Both the position numbers and the translations under genes were made by a program. From Helichrysum umbraculigerum (taxonomy: Eukaryota; Streptophyta; Magnoliopsida; Asterales; Asteraceae), in assembly GCA_949592205.1 (NCBI GenBank), contig CATIUR010000006.1, forward strand, positions 67,948,001 to 68,012,000: a stretch of DNA of 64,000 bases, read 5' to 3'. The notes beneath the pieces are model-generated. The model had not been told where the DNA came from, did no database searches, and saw only the letters and a program-made list of their open reading frames with translations. This document shows positions 11,129 through 23,100 of this stretch, piece by piece; position 1 is the first letter of the stretch, and every line of letters starts with the position of its first letter.

Positions 11129-12534
11129 TGTTAGTCCATCAATAATTCAGTATAATGATCTAGTAGTGACCAGTGAGTCATGTTTGTGAAACTCGTGTAG
11201 GTCCCGTATGCCCCCTAGCAAAAGAAGTGTAAGCATGCATGAGCAAGTTTATGAACAGCTATCACTCTATAACTCACTCACAGGAGATGGAGATAAATAT
11301 AAATATGAAAGGTGGTGAGTGAATAGTGATAGTAACAAAACCCAGAAAGAAGATTATTAATATCCAAAGCTCCAATATTATAATTAACATATACGGATAC
11401 TCTAACTAGTATCGGGGTTGCAAGCAACCTTGAAGCTTAACTATTTTTCTATACTCTATGAGTATACATGGGGAGCAATATCTAATTAAGAGATTGGGTG
11501 TGAGTCTACTGAGGATATAGAAATGAAGAACACACACATTTTGGTGTATCTTGGAGATGACACACAGAATTAATGTCCGTGGGTTTCTTTATAAATAGAA
11601 AACCCACAAGACTTTACAACTTGGAAACACAAAGAATATTACAAGCATGCACCTATGGAATGGCATAATATGATTAAAAATACAAAGCATGCCAACTACA
11701 CATGTCCCATGATGATTGTCCAGCATGCTTGAATATTCTCCAAGTGGTGCACCGAGTGGAACAGCTTGGAAAGGTGTCAGACCACTAGGCAGTGAGAACA
11801 GCTCAAAATACTACTGGCAGCGAGAACTGCACTGGCAGTGGGAACGGAGTATACGGGCAGCGAGAACCATGAACTAGCAGTGAGAACGAGAAATGCACTA
11901 GCAGTGAGAACAAAGCTAGCAGTGTAAACACTTCAGTAGTGAATATCTCCATGATTACTCATCTGATGAAGCTCAAATTTTTACACGAAGTCTATCAATG
12001 TATCTTAACATCATATCCAAAATTCAGCTCGATCCAACGGTTAACGAATGCCCAGTAATTTCCTGACTTCGCGCAGCAAAAACCGATCAGCAGATACTTT
12101 GTAATTCCATATCTCATTGTAGAAACATCCAATGACTATGAAATTTTGACACAATGTAGAAACATATGCCATCTATAACATATCCAAAAATCACAAGAAT
12201 TCGTTGGATAACGAAGACACAGTGATCGTTTTACTTCTGCTTAATGCTGCTGTTCCAGAAGCTAATTCAGCTTTCTGCAATGAATTTCGACTTTGAATAT
12301 CTGTCAATCAAAAGCTCAGATCGAAATTTCCTCCGGTCGGAATGTTCACCTATATGTTATGAAGTTACAGTTCAAATTTCAAGATGATTGAACGGCTAGA
12401 TAATGAGAACCGGATTTTTCTTCATCGCTGCGCAGTAAGAGCTGTAATAACTTGTGTTTCCTAATCGGTTTACATTTTGTCTCATCAAATCAATATTGTG
12501 ACAAATACATTCTTGCCACAATATTTTCCTAACA
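11129..12534 (-). mobile_element. Putative solo LTR, 1.4 kb, inside the Harbinger element
   Basis: Read on the minus strand it starts TGTTAGGAAAATATTG and ends GGACTAACA, giving TG...CA with mirrored TGTTAG/CTAACA ends. A TATAAA-type box lies in the interior (near 11590, minus). Its segment 11762-12468 is duplicated at 8100-8806. There is no clean 5-bp duplication; instead a longer host segment (TGTTTGTATTTTAG...) is found on both sides at 11109 and 12536. No internal coding region, so solo LTR is the best reading; a truncated non-LTR or unrelated repeat is possible. Confidence 0.5.
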
Positions 12535-12742
12535 ATGTTTGTATTTTAGTAGCTTGTTGTTTTATCAAAATAGATGTGATATAGATGCCTTCCTTTTTTG
12601 TTTGTTATGCCATCAATTATTTCCTTTTTACAATATTTTCCTAACAATTTTTGTATTTTAGTAGCTTGTTGTTTTATCAAAATAGATGTGATATAGATGC
12701 CTTCCTTTTTTGTTTGTTATGCCATCAATTATTTCCTTTTTT
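12519..12742 (+). repeat. 112 bp tandem duplication
   Basis: 12519-12630 and 12631-12742 are nearly identical. Each copy starts with the 16 bp LTR end (CAATATTTTCCTAACA) followed by transposon DNA, so the duplication happened after the LTR inserted and took the LTR edge with it. Confidence 0.85.
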
Positions 12743-12999
12743 GCTTCTTGTTTAGCCTGTTGTTGGTTCACGAGATGGCAAAACCATAAAAAGTTGCAAA
12801 TTGTGTTTTGTTTTTATTAGTTTTGTTTTGTTGGTTCATGAGAAGCGAAAACCAATTGTGACTTGCTTTCTTGGTTCTTTCTGCGCCTTTTTCATATATA
12901 TACACTACAAAGAACCGGAGGAATATATACACCTCAAACTAATACTCAACTTCACATAATTCATTCAATTTACAACCGTCACAATTCATACAATTCATC

Positions 13000-14160
13000 A
13001 TGTCAAACAACCAAAACAACCCGAACTATCCGTACAATTTACATTCAACTTGGAGCCCGTTCACATCCGAATGGCAAACTTCTCAACCATCTTTAAACCC
13101 ACAACCCCAAGGTTTCACGGCGTACGCGTACAACCAACCACCACGCCCCAAGTTACCACCACCTCAAATATCATCGGAAGACTATACACAATTTCAAATG
13201 TGGCGTCAAAGTCAACAACAACCCGACGTCCAATCCGTGGAAGAAACAAACCCGACACCCCAATCATCAAAAAAATCAAGAGGGAAAAAGTCCAAAAAAG
13301 ACTCACCGTCGAAAACCAAGAAAACGGTTCCAAACCGTAACATTTGGACACAAGAGGACGAGCTTCGGTTGGCGGAAAGTTGGATTCCAGTTTCCGAAAA
13401 TTCCAACCGTGGAATCGACCAACAAGGTTCTTCTTTTTGGTATCTAGTCATGGATTCATACAACTCACGCAATCCACCATTTGTGCGGGGAAAAGACGCA
13501 CTCTCGTCAAAATTCCACAAACTCAACACGGACTGCAACAAGTTTCAAGGCATATGGAAAAGGCTAAACGACCAAAAAAGGAGTGGTGAAGACGCGGCTG
13601 ACTTGTTGATCCGTTGTCACCAACAATACAAGTTGGAAAATGAGGAAAAAAGCTTCTCAAATTTGATGGCATGGAACTTTTTAAAGGATAAACAAAAATG
13701 GCTCCATCCCGATCCGTTTGTCGTCCGCCGACGAAATGTTCCCAAACGCCGCGAGACGGACAATTTGGAAGACTTGGACTTTGATTTCCAACATGAGCAA
13801 CAAACGGAAATAAACCCAAACGAGGGTTTATTTGGGCCCGATCCGCATCCACGTCCGCAAGGAAAGTCAAGGAAACCAAAGTCCCAAAAAACATCTTCAG
13901 GTTCGGCTGCTTCCTCTCGTGCTTCGTTTGATGAATCACTCGCAACAACATTCGAGGGTATCCGAAGCGACAAACAAGGCTACTACCAAACAAAGGATCT
14001 CGAGGCCAAACTTCGAATCTTGGCCATGCCGTCCGAGAATTTACCCGACCAAGCGAGGTTCGTATTGGAAATGGAGAAAATGAAGATTTGCGAGCAAATG
14101 GGATGGCCATACTCAACGGGAGCAACAGGTGGAGCTGGGGGCTCGGGATCGGGAAACTAG
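13000..14160 (+). CDS. Harbinger second ORF: Myb/SANT-like DNA-binding protein
   Basis: Intact 386-residue ORF. After a Q/P-rich N-terminus and a Lys-rich stretch (residues 90-110) comes a trihelix/SANT-like domain starting WTQEDELRLAESW (about 114) and running through the FHKLN and FQGIWKRL motifs to about residue 225. A C-terminal part follows with a helical segment and a Gly/Ser tail. Proteins of this kind are the partner gene of PIF/Harbinger and Ping-type elements; in known systems the partner binds the element ends and helps import or load the transposase. Many host genomes mis-annotate such ORFs as glutathione S-transferase T3-like. The transposase beside it is broken, so this protein could only act with a transposase supplied from elsewhere. 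Confidence 0.85.
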   Translation: MSNNQNNPNYPYNLHSTWSPFTSEWQTSQPSLNPQPQGFTAYAYNQPPRPKLPPPQISSEDYTQFQMWRQSQQQPDVQSVEETNPTPQSSKKSRGKKSKKDSPSKTKKTVPNRNIWTQEDELRLAESWIPVSENSNRGIDQQGSSFWYLVMDSYNSRNPPFVRGKDALSSKFHKLNTDCNKFQGIWKRLNDQKRSGEDAADLLIRCHQQYKLENEEKSFSNLMAWNFLKDKQKWLHPDPFVVRRRNVPKRRETDNLEDLDFDFQHEQQTEINPNEGLFGPDPHPRPQGKSRKPKSQKTSSGSAASSRASFDESLATTFEGIRSDKQGYYQTKDLEAKLRILAMPSENLPDQARFVLEMEKMKICEQMGWPYSTGATGGAGGSGSGN

Positions 14161-14554
14161 GATTTAGGACTTTTTTAATTTTAGGACTTTTTAAATTGTA
14201 TGTTTTAAATTTTAGGACTTTTTTAAATTTTATGACTTTTTAAATTGTGTGTTTTAATTTTTAGGACTTTTTAAATTGTGTGTTTAAATTTAGTATTGTA
14301 TTTTTAGGACTTGTAATTTTTTTATTTCGTTTTAAAGAATTAATTAAATTAAATTTTGTTTTATTTAATTTATTTGTTTTTTATATATTAAATTATACAA
14401 TTATCATCATTAAAAAATAAATTAAACAAATAATAAAAAATTACAGAACACTGTCCAGAACACTGTCCAGAACACTGTTACCACTCCACAAAATCCTCAC
14501 CACAAATTTCTCACTCAGAACACCGTAATTAGACCGTCACCACTCCGTGTGCTC
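14161..14554 (+). other. Transposon 3' subterminal region
   Basis: Repeated TTTTAGGACTTTTTAAATT-like words at 14160-14320, then the subterminal block shared with 8807-8906, then three AGAACACTGT words at 14443-14479 leading into the right terminal inverted repeat. The AGAACACTGT and GTGTTCTGG words also occur inverted just inside the left end (7537-7605), as expected of transposase-binding subterminal repeats. Confidence 0.6.
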
Positions 14555-14907
14555 AATGGAGTGAGGTAAATACCCTTCCCTGGAATAAAATTCATACAAA
14601 ATAAAGTTGGGCAACAAGCCAACAAGTGAATATGGGTTCTGATAACCTGAAGTATTTTGGTATGTGTCATTACAGTTCGGGTAATTGGGTCGTGCTGACC
14701 AAAACACTTTTTGTCCTAAAAAGTTTAAGATTAAAAGTTAGTGCTTATGCATGTATGACTAAAAAGATATACTTTTTGATTAAAATGATTCATAAGGTTT
14801 TATGCACTCAAAATACACTTTTGGGCTACTTCTTACAGGTTTCCTTTAGACTGATGTACCTTTTACCAGAATTCCCTTTTGAATTGTTATCTAGCCCAAC
14901 CTTTTTG

Positions 14908-14910
<3 letters not shown>

Positions 14911-14961
<51 letters not shown>
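14911..14961. repeat. (AT)n microsatellite
   Basis: AT dinucleotide run of about 25 units within an intron of the copine pseudogene; the intact gene has no such run at the corresponding place. Confidence 0.9.
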
Positions 14962-14964
<3 letters not shown>

Positions 14965-15220
14965 TCATTATTAGCGTTTGCTCATCTAATCTAACTTGTC
15001 AAGTAGATGTTGTGTAGATGAAGAGGTAAAGTTGGCGCATGCTCCATCGAATGAGTTATTACCAGGGCGATACTTGCCTTGCATGAGAACTAAGCCACTT
15101 ATGTTAAAAATGTACATGTTCCACCAGATCCATTAATGACTAAAATCATTGATAGCTTCAACCTCTAGCTTTCAAACAACCCCAAATCTTAACTTTCCTC
15201 GTGTTAAGGTGATTGTAAAG

Positions 15221-15988
15221 GTTGTCGTTTTGGCGTTGGTAACTTCTAGCATATAACTAGCTACTTTGATGTAATTAACATAAGTGTCGCTCAAGAAACG
15301 AGCTAATAAAAATGAAAGTGCTATGACTAACGAACACTTTTTTTATTCTGTTGCGCTCATTTTTTCAACTTAACGGCCTGTATAAGAAACCCGAAGCCAC
15401 GAGTCTTGTTCAGAACGTCGTTCCTAGCAAATTCAACCGCTCAAACTTTCCATGTCATCACATCCTACTTGATAATGAATTTCGACATTTGTTAAACATT
15501 ACACTTGCTATTTTAATACTATTGACTGGTATAATGGAAGTTACAAAACACTGATCCAAAGGAATAGTCATAGTCGTTCTTTAAAGTGTAATTGCAATTG
15601 CAATTTCCAATGCATTTTATGAGAAGAAGAACAACAATTATCACTAATTAAATTAAATTATTAAATCATGTGATTTTGTATAAAAGTCGATTGAATATGC
15701 ACCTATTTTTTTATTACATATTAATTAATATTAATTAATTTCAATAAAATTTAATATTTTTTTATACAGCTGATATAGTTGGTGGAATTAAATTGAAATA
15801 AAATCTCCAACATTGAGCAGGAAGTATATAACTATTTTATGAATATTTAATTTTTCTTGTATTCCTTAGAAAATGTTACTAATGATTTATGAGTGTTTAT
15901 AGGACACTCCTAATGACCGGTTAAGGTTGTCAATAAAACTGGATTATTTGCATTAACAGTTGTTGAGTGGTTGACAGTGATTGTCTAA
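15221..15988. other. Intergenic DNA
   Basis: AT-rich, no credible coding block, no RNA gene recognised. Homology to the intact copine locus fades out shortly before this stretch. Confidence 0.5.
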
Positions 15989-16265
15989 GAACATAAGGAG
16001 CGGTGATACTGATATCTCAGTATTTTGAACGAGGACACCGGATTTTGAGGGAAGCTGATTAGTGTTCTTGTTCATTGTTCTCATAGTCGAAATGGACCCA
16101 TAAATATATTCTTAACCAATCAAACAAAAAGAAATAAATAAAAATGTTGAGCAAATCCTCATGCCTCTAATGCTAATCCAGAACACTGATGGGGAGTGGC
16201 AAAATGCTGAGGAATAACGTTCTCAATGCTAAACGCTATTGGGAATGGTTGCACTCCTGCTGCTC
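15989..16265. mobile_element. Tourist-like (PIF/Harbinger) MITE, TSD TAA
   Basis: 277 bp flanked by TAA at 15986-15988 and 16266-16268. The left end GAACATAAGGAGCGG and the reverse complement of the right end, GAGCAGCAGGAGTGC, match at most positions, and both resemble the GAGCAC ends of the larger Harbinger element at 7496-14554. No coding capacity. This could be a third non-autonomous relative in the window, more diverged than the one at 6758. Confidence 0.65.
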
Positions 16266-16268
16266 TAA

Positions 16269-16945
16269 TATGTTAATGATGATGATGATGATGATGATAA
16301 CATCATCAAACTGTAAAATACACAAATTTTATTTGTGAAATTTATTCTTATTGACATCCCTAATCCCTAATATTATTATATTTCACATTTTATTTATGAT
16401 ATAAAAATTTATACCAAACCACAACGAAAATCTAATTGCAATTTTAAGTGCATCCTCCATCTTATCTTAATCTTAATGACTATAACCTAAAAATGTTAGG
16501 ATCACAATATTTCTTTTCAGTTACAAATAAATAAATGAATTCAAACCTAATCTTATACTTTATGGGAATGAGAATTATATAATACTTTAAAAAAAACTAT
16601 ATGATTTTATTACACGTTGCAACGTGCGTGTAAACATACTCATCATATATCGACTTAAAAGAATTAGAGAAGTATCGGAAGTGTCAATTCCCGATAGTCA
16701 TGGGTACACATTTAATTTAAAAAGTGAAAATTGATGTAGGAAATAATTTTAACCCTGAGATTTGTATGGATGAAATCAAATCTATGGTCCAAATTGCATC
16801 ACGAGATTTTGGTTTGATTAAATGTAATGTAATTATGATTATGTGTACGATTTTTACAATGAATTATAATCCCGACTTATACGTGACAGCAACTTCCATC
16901 ATCTTTCCATTGCATTACTGAGTACCCGCCCTCTTTGCTTAATTT
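16269..16945. other. Upstream intergenic region of BON3
   Basis: Contains a short GAT microsatellite near 16275-16300; otherwise AT-rich with no gene seen. Confidence 0.4.
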
Positions 16946-17120
16946 TTTGTATATATATATACACCCTGTGTGGAACGATCATAAAAAAATATTGTTTTCA
17001 ATCGAAGATTCGGTGAGCTTCCGCGCTGTTTTTTTTGAAATTATTATTTGGTTGTTATACCAAACAATTACGTATTAGGTTAAAAAACTCGAATCAAATT
17101 CATCAGAATTTTACACAAGG
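16946..17120 (+). promoter_or_regulatory. Putative BON3 core promoter and 5' UTR
   Basis: A TATATATATATACACC box at about 16950 lies 170 bp upstream of the BON3 ATG at 17121. A transcription start some 30 bp downstream would give a UTR of about 140 bp. Confidence 0.45.
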
Positions 17121-20100
17121 ATGGGAGGTTGTTTTTCTGACGTAAGCGGAGGAAAAGCCGCCGTGGGCGGCGGAGGAAGTAGAGGCCTTAATTTGCAACA
17201 TCAAAGAGGTCCGAGTAATGTTGTTGAAACGTCGTCTGGTTCGGCTCCAGATGAAGTTGTTGATTATTATTTTCAATCCAAAGGTCTTCAACCACTCTAC
17301 ACTCGAATTGAGGTATATATATGTATATATGTGTGTATATGTATATGATTATATTAATATATTCAGTAGATGATCATGATGAAGTTTGAACGGATTGTGC
17401 TGTATAACTTGTGTGGTTGCTTTGCTTACAGATGGATCTAATCATTAAATGCTGTTGATGTTGTTTACTTTTACCGTTGAATGTAGTTTGAATACCTAGA
17501 CTGTTTAAACAGTTGGAATCAGTATGTTACGAAATTTTATGACATGAATGTATGATCTGGTAAATCATATATCTATGCCAGTAATGTGATTTTCTAGGGC
17601 AACTCCTTGTGCGATTCTCTCTAAATTTGATTATTTCGGTGTTTAATAATTAGATAATGGTAATCATAAGTAGGATTGTGTGTCAAACACATTCATTCGT
17701 TGCCCCTCAATCTGGAATTCTAGGACCAATTATGTAGTGCATATTGATTTCGGTGACTAATAAAACCTACTGGACCGTTGAGTGTTGAAGCGGGAAGTCC
17801 TTTTAAAGAGGTTGAATGTTGATTCAGGACAATAGATACAAGCCTGTATGAATAGGAAAGGCTAAAGTATTTTGTCTTATGTCACACACGGAGTTGGAAT
17901 ATGGCCACATAAAAGGAGTGGTTATTAGGTGGCATGCTTATTTTACAGGCCATTTGATTACAACCACTCACTATTTAGGTTTTTTGTTTTTATATTAAAT
18001 AAAGTTCAAACCATATTTCTAGTATATTGTTGTGTTTCTGTTCTAGGCAGGAGGTTAAATCATGTTCACATTTCATGTTACATTGGAGAATTTATTGATA
18101 ACATTGTTCATCAGCAGAGTATTATGTCAAGAATTAACCCTACTTTAGTTTCCATTACATGCAAGTCAACGCGACGTGATTAATTGCAGATGGCTTTTGG
18201 TGGGTCTAAGAATTAACCCGACTACAGTAGACGTTTTTTGTTTGTTACTCTGTAACTGGACTAGTGTCTTTATTCTGTCCTATTTGAAACCTATAGTAAG
18301 CGAACATGTAGTATGATGTCTATCACTTTTTTGCAGTTTTTCTGAAGTAGTACATGAGCTTTATACAGTTAAAATCGATTTCCTTGCAAAAAATTGATTT
18401 GAGCTTGCTAATTGACAAGGCCTGTGGCACTCAATGGCAATTTTCAAATGTAGTTTGTGCTTATAATCTATTCAAAAATACACACACACATGAAAAAACA
18501 CTACTGAGTGAAATATATAGAAGAAAAAAGGGGTCAGTTAGAAGAAAGCAAACATTAGTTTGAAGACACTTTAGCTGCATATAAGCATTGTCTTCAGAAT
18601 TGAATAAAAAAAAGATATAATGGACTGCCTGCAATATGGCCATGGACAATTTGCAAATTTTCAGATAACTCCCACAAACTTAATTGGTATTTAACCAGTG
18701 TTACAAAAAAAAATATTATAAATCACAATTTGCAAGGTCAAAGTTTCTACGTTATGATTTTAGCTGCATAGATGTTAGATAGGTACGTTGGTTATTATTT
18801 TCTTCTTGTTTATTGGTTTGTTGATAGTAATATTGGATTTGAGAAACCACAGAAACACACCGACTTTTTATTCAGCTTTGTGGAAGGTGCTAGCAATTGT
18901 ATTTCTACCTCTTGGAAACATTTCCCATATACATTACTTATTCTTCAATAATGAATTGCAGTTATCATTATCAGCTTCAAAGTTACGTGATCTTGACATC
19001 ATTTCAAAGGTACTATAACTTGTAGTCTTATTATTGTTTTTATGTTGACTATCTTCTTTGTCTTCCTATTCTTGTTAGTCGTATATATTTTAATCCAAGC
19101 TCAGCTAATGCCCATACGTGCCACACTTTGTTCACTATATTATATATATCCCTCAAGCTTGCTTGCGATAATTTGATTAGTGATAAAACCCATTAAATAT
19201 TAGTTGCGGCAAGGATATAGAACAGTGGTAGTGAAATTAACTTGAATGGGAAATTACTTATCTCTCATATTTGACTTCAGTGTATGTCTCATGTCAAAGT
19301 TTTTTCGGGATACCGTATCCAAAATAGTTACATTTTCCCTATTGTTTGCTCCGCAATGCTACAAATGTAAGAATATCTTCATGCTATGTTTTCCTTGATC
19401 TGTAGAGTGACCCAATGGCAGTTGTATATGCCAAGAAGAGAGATGGAACCTTGGAGGAACTTGGGCGCACAGAGGTGATCATGAACAACTTGAATCCCAA
19501 ATGGATTCAGAAAATCACTGTTGCTTTTCACTTCGAGACTGTTCAGCTGTTGCTGTAAGCATTATGTTTATCTAGTTGTTTATAAAGTTTAGTAGACCCC
19601 GCTGAAGATTTATTAGATTCTCTGCATATCTCCTGGTTCTTTTGTTACAGCTTTCAGGTGTATGATGTGGATACAAAGTATCATAATTTGTCAACGAAGG
19701 TCCATATAACTTTTCTCCTAACCCTCATATAGTTTTGTTAGTGGTGGCTATTTTGACCCATCTACTTATGCTAAGTGGACTCGCGTGATGTGCAATCTCC
19801 ACCTTTTATAAAATTTAAAATAGTTAGCTAATTATGGAAACAGGTCGAAAGTCTTTAAAAGAGTATTTCAACTGCTTAACGTCTCTTAAATCATATTGCC
19901 ATAAGAAAGTTGCTTTATTATTGAAAATGAAAGAAGATAAGTCTTGTAATCATATTTGACACAATAAATGTTGACATAAAACTGAATAGAAAGTATTTCA
20001 GACCTGTTGGCCCGTACCAAAAATGAATGTTCTACCTGAATCTGTTTAACTGTTTTAACCTGTTACCAACATGTCTATCCTGCCCATTTTGCCATCTCTA

Positions 20101-23100
20101 AACTTTGTGTTTGGGTGATTACCGTATGTATTCTTTAAACTTGTCCAATTTATTCTCTTATTTATTCAATGTCATCTCAAACTTCATATAAATCTTACAG
20201 ATGCTGGACCTAAAAGACCAAGATTTTGTTGGAGAAGCTAACTGTGTTTTGTCAGAGGTTAGCTTACTTGCCGTTCTTGATTTTGTTGTCATATTGGCAA
20301 ATGTTTTTATCATCATTATACTCGAAAGACTGCTGATTTAGGATCTTTCTCATAATTATTCTCTCCATAGGCAGTCTTTCCAATTTAGTCTTACAGGAAA
20401 TTGAATCTGTATTATGTTTGTATGAATATCATGTTACCAAGGAATAAGAGACTTCATTACAACCGTGTTTTGATCTGTTTAACCTAGAAATATTGTATTA
20501 CCATGATCTTTAAAGAATGTTTTAGGCCCAAACGGAAGGAACTGGGTTAATGGGAGCTTTATCGTCATTGGGTCTGTCGGCATTTCCAAATGGTCCAAGT
20601 GAGCAAAAAGAAAAGAAAAAAAAACACTGGAATTTACAGCTACAGGTTTGGGTTGTTTTCAAATGCCCAATTTGACCCGTTACACAATCTGCCTAATTTG
20701 CCACCTTCATATGATGTTTTTACCTCTTCTAAGAAGTTACCTGAGACAGTCGAGTTTTAAAGCTTATTGCTAGTTAGTCGAGCTTTAAAGTTATCAAAGT
20801 TGATTCTGTTTCTCTTAACTACTGGCAGATCATGACTCTCCGAAGCCGAAGTATTAACCTAAAACTTCATGGTAGAAATGGGCATCATGCTGGAAATCTT
20901 GGTTCGATAACTGTTCATGCAGAGGAAACCATTGCTTCGAAAATGGCTATTGAGATGAGACTTCGGTGTTCAAACTTGGATAACAAGGATCTGTTCTCTA
21001 AAAGTGTAAATACTCAATGAATAGCTTACTAACAAAATTGTTACATAATAATGGTCACTTTGATCTATGCGATTATTTATAAAATTTTATGTTACCTCTT
21101 CAGGATCCATTTTTAAGGATCTCTAGGATTGTTGAGGCTGGAAGTCCCATTCCAATTTGCAAGACAGAAGTTGTGAACAACAATCTGGACCCAGTGTGGA
21201 AGCCATTATGTCTAAATATGCAACAATTTGTGAGCAAGGTGATTATGGCTAATCGTTGTTCACTATGCATTTTTTTTTTTAATTCTAAGCTGCATTTCAT
21301 TGTTATTTGATGACATCTTTAGATAGGTGTCTCTAGTTGCATTGTACTAATCCACGTTTCCCCCTTTCTATTATTTTCTTCGAAGTTACATATATTTTTT
21401 TCTATTTTTTCAGGACAACCCCCTAGTTGTAGAGTGTTTTGACTTCAATAGCAGTGGCAACCACACACTAATTGGGTAATTATTTCGCTATATATTGTTG
21501 TAGTTGCATAAATGAAATTTCATTATTGTGTAAAATTGCCTCATTGCATATCTATACTTGACTTCAACTTTGATTTGGTGAAGTAAAATATATTGAATAA
21601 CTGATATATACCAAATCAATTGACCTTTATAAATGAGTATTTTAGATGGTGCTACTCAAGTGGAGTGTTACCCTACTTAATTTGGGATGAGGCTCTTGTT
21701 GATTTTGAATTCATAGAGGAAAAAATTGTCTAATCTTTTGTTGTTGACAGTAAACTGCAGACGTCAATTCAAGCCTTGGAAAAACTTCACAATGCAAAAG
21801 CAGGAGCAAATTTTGTCTTTCCATCTTCTCGTCACCGTGATCATGAGAAGGTAAATTGATCTTATTTATTATACTACAATTTCTAAAGGGTAACCTAGCA
21901 CTCCTGCATTTTTCTTAATATATGTTATGATGAAAAATAAGATGGGGACACATGTATTTGACAAGAAAAATTAAAAATCGCTCCAACCAAAATTTACTTT
22001 GCAATTAATGAAGCATTATAACTTGAAAAATGGGATTTACATCATGTGTGAACACGTCGTCTATATACATGTTACAGGTTCTCAAGGGTAAACTATTTGT
22101 GGATGGGTATAACGAGAAGGAACTCTATAGTTTTCTAGATTATATATCGAGCGGGTTTGAGCTGAACTTCATGGTTGCAGTTGATTTTACAGGTAAGTGT
22201 GCTTAAAATAATTGTGCTGACATGTGAGCTGTATGGTTTATTCTTGCAACTTCCGATTTTTTACAGCTTCGAATGGAGATCCTCGAAAGCCGGATTCATT
22301 GCATTACATTGATCCTTCTGGCCGCTTAAATGCATACCAACAGGTTAGGTGGTTTCCACTTTTGTTTGTTTCACTTATGACTAATTTTTTGTTTTGTTTT
22401 AAGTATCAAATGAAAATGTCTTTTGTAGAGGTTGCAATGTTGACCCATTCACTTATGAATCGGTCAATTCAGCATATGTTTAATCTCTTATTGGTAAAAA
22501 GAGATCATACTGAAACATGCTAAATGTGTCAAACTGGTTGAATTCTCCTAAAAGGTTTTTAGATGCATAAAACCTCTAAAACCTTTTTATTATATATAAA
22601 TAATTACATCATCATTGCAATACTATATATCTTTGTAACCTTATTGACACATTAATACTTTAGAGATTTTGGACACAGAGTGAGTTGGGTCAATCTGACC
22701 TGTTTTAACCCAAAGGTCTCCAGTGTTGACCTGTTACCCTACTCAGCCCTCTCATTTTGACAAAATCTCTAGTCTTCTATGATGCTGATCATGTCCACTA
22801 ATAGTTGCAATGGGCTCTTCATTCCACTCTGAATCTTGTCCTTCATTTGCATATATAATTAAGTTAGGAAGTGGAAGTAGATAATGTCTTCTAATTGGTA
22901 ATATGTAAACGTTTTCTTATCACAGGCCATTATGGAGGTTGGGGAAGTCATACAAGTTTATGATTATGATAAACGCTTTCCTGCTTGGGGTTTTGGTGGA
23001 AGAATGTATGGTGGTTCTGTATCTCATTGTTTCAACCTGAATGGAAACGCTGGCAACTTTGAGGTACGACCCTCTTAACCAATCCTTTTTGCAATGTCTG

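Larger units (their letters stand above)
7496..14554 (+). mobile_element. PIF/Harbinger DNA transposon, ~7.06 kb, internally rearranged
   Basis: Terminal inverted repeats GAGCACACGGAGTGGT at both ends (left 7496; right, inverted, ending 14554). It carries the two genes typical of the superfamily: a DDE transposase (9546-10889) and a Myb/SANT-like DNA-binding protein (13000-14160), both on the plus strand. It sits in the copine pseudogene 101 bp from the MITE at 6758-7394. Flanking trinucleotides are AAA (7493-7495) and AAT (14555-14557), not a clean TWA pair. Inside, the 5' region is present twice (7617-8079 and 8907-9626), a 3' subterminal block occurs at 8807-8906 as well as 14327-14425, and LTR fragments and a Stowaway MITE are nested. 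Confidence 0.85.
2104..15220 (+). pseudogene. BON3-like copine pseudogene, split by three transposon insertions
   Basis: Collinear with the intact gene at 17121-25022 but degenerate. Matching blocks: 2104-2180 (intron 1); 2575-2660 (exon with the LDLKD segment); 2890-3060 and 3170-3330 (C2B exons); 3470-3540 (the ASNGDP exon region); 3541-3756 plus 6433-6630 (one intron split by the solo LTR); about 6620-6757 plus 7395-7495 (vWA exon, split by a MITE); 14555-14600; and 15050-15150 (C-terminal exon), with homologous 3' flank to about 15220. The 5' exons and two vWA exons (matching 22926-23500) are missing. Splice sites and frame are broken, including a 108 bp tandem duplication at 2554-2769. 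Introns are retained, so it arose by segmental duplication, not retroposition. Confidence 0.85.

Noticed and set aside
13523..14125. 200-codon minus-strand ORF opposite the Myb/SANT-like gene
   Set aside because: Shadow of the real plus-strand ORF; no domain and no sensible composition.
7493..14557. Clean TWA target duplication for the large Harbinger element
   Set aside because: Flanks read AAA and AAT; a duplication may have mutated, or the two ends may come from different recombined copies. I did not force a match.
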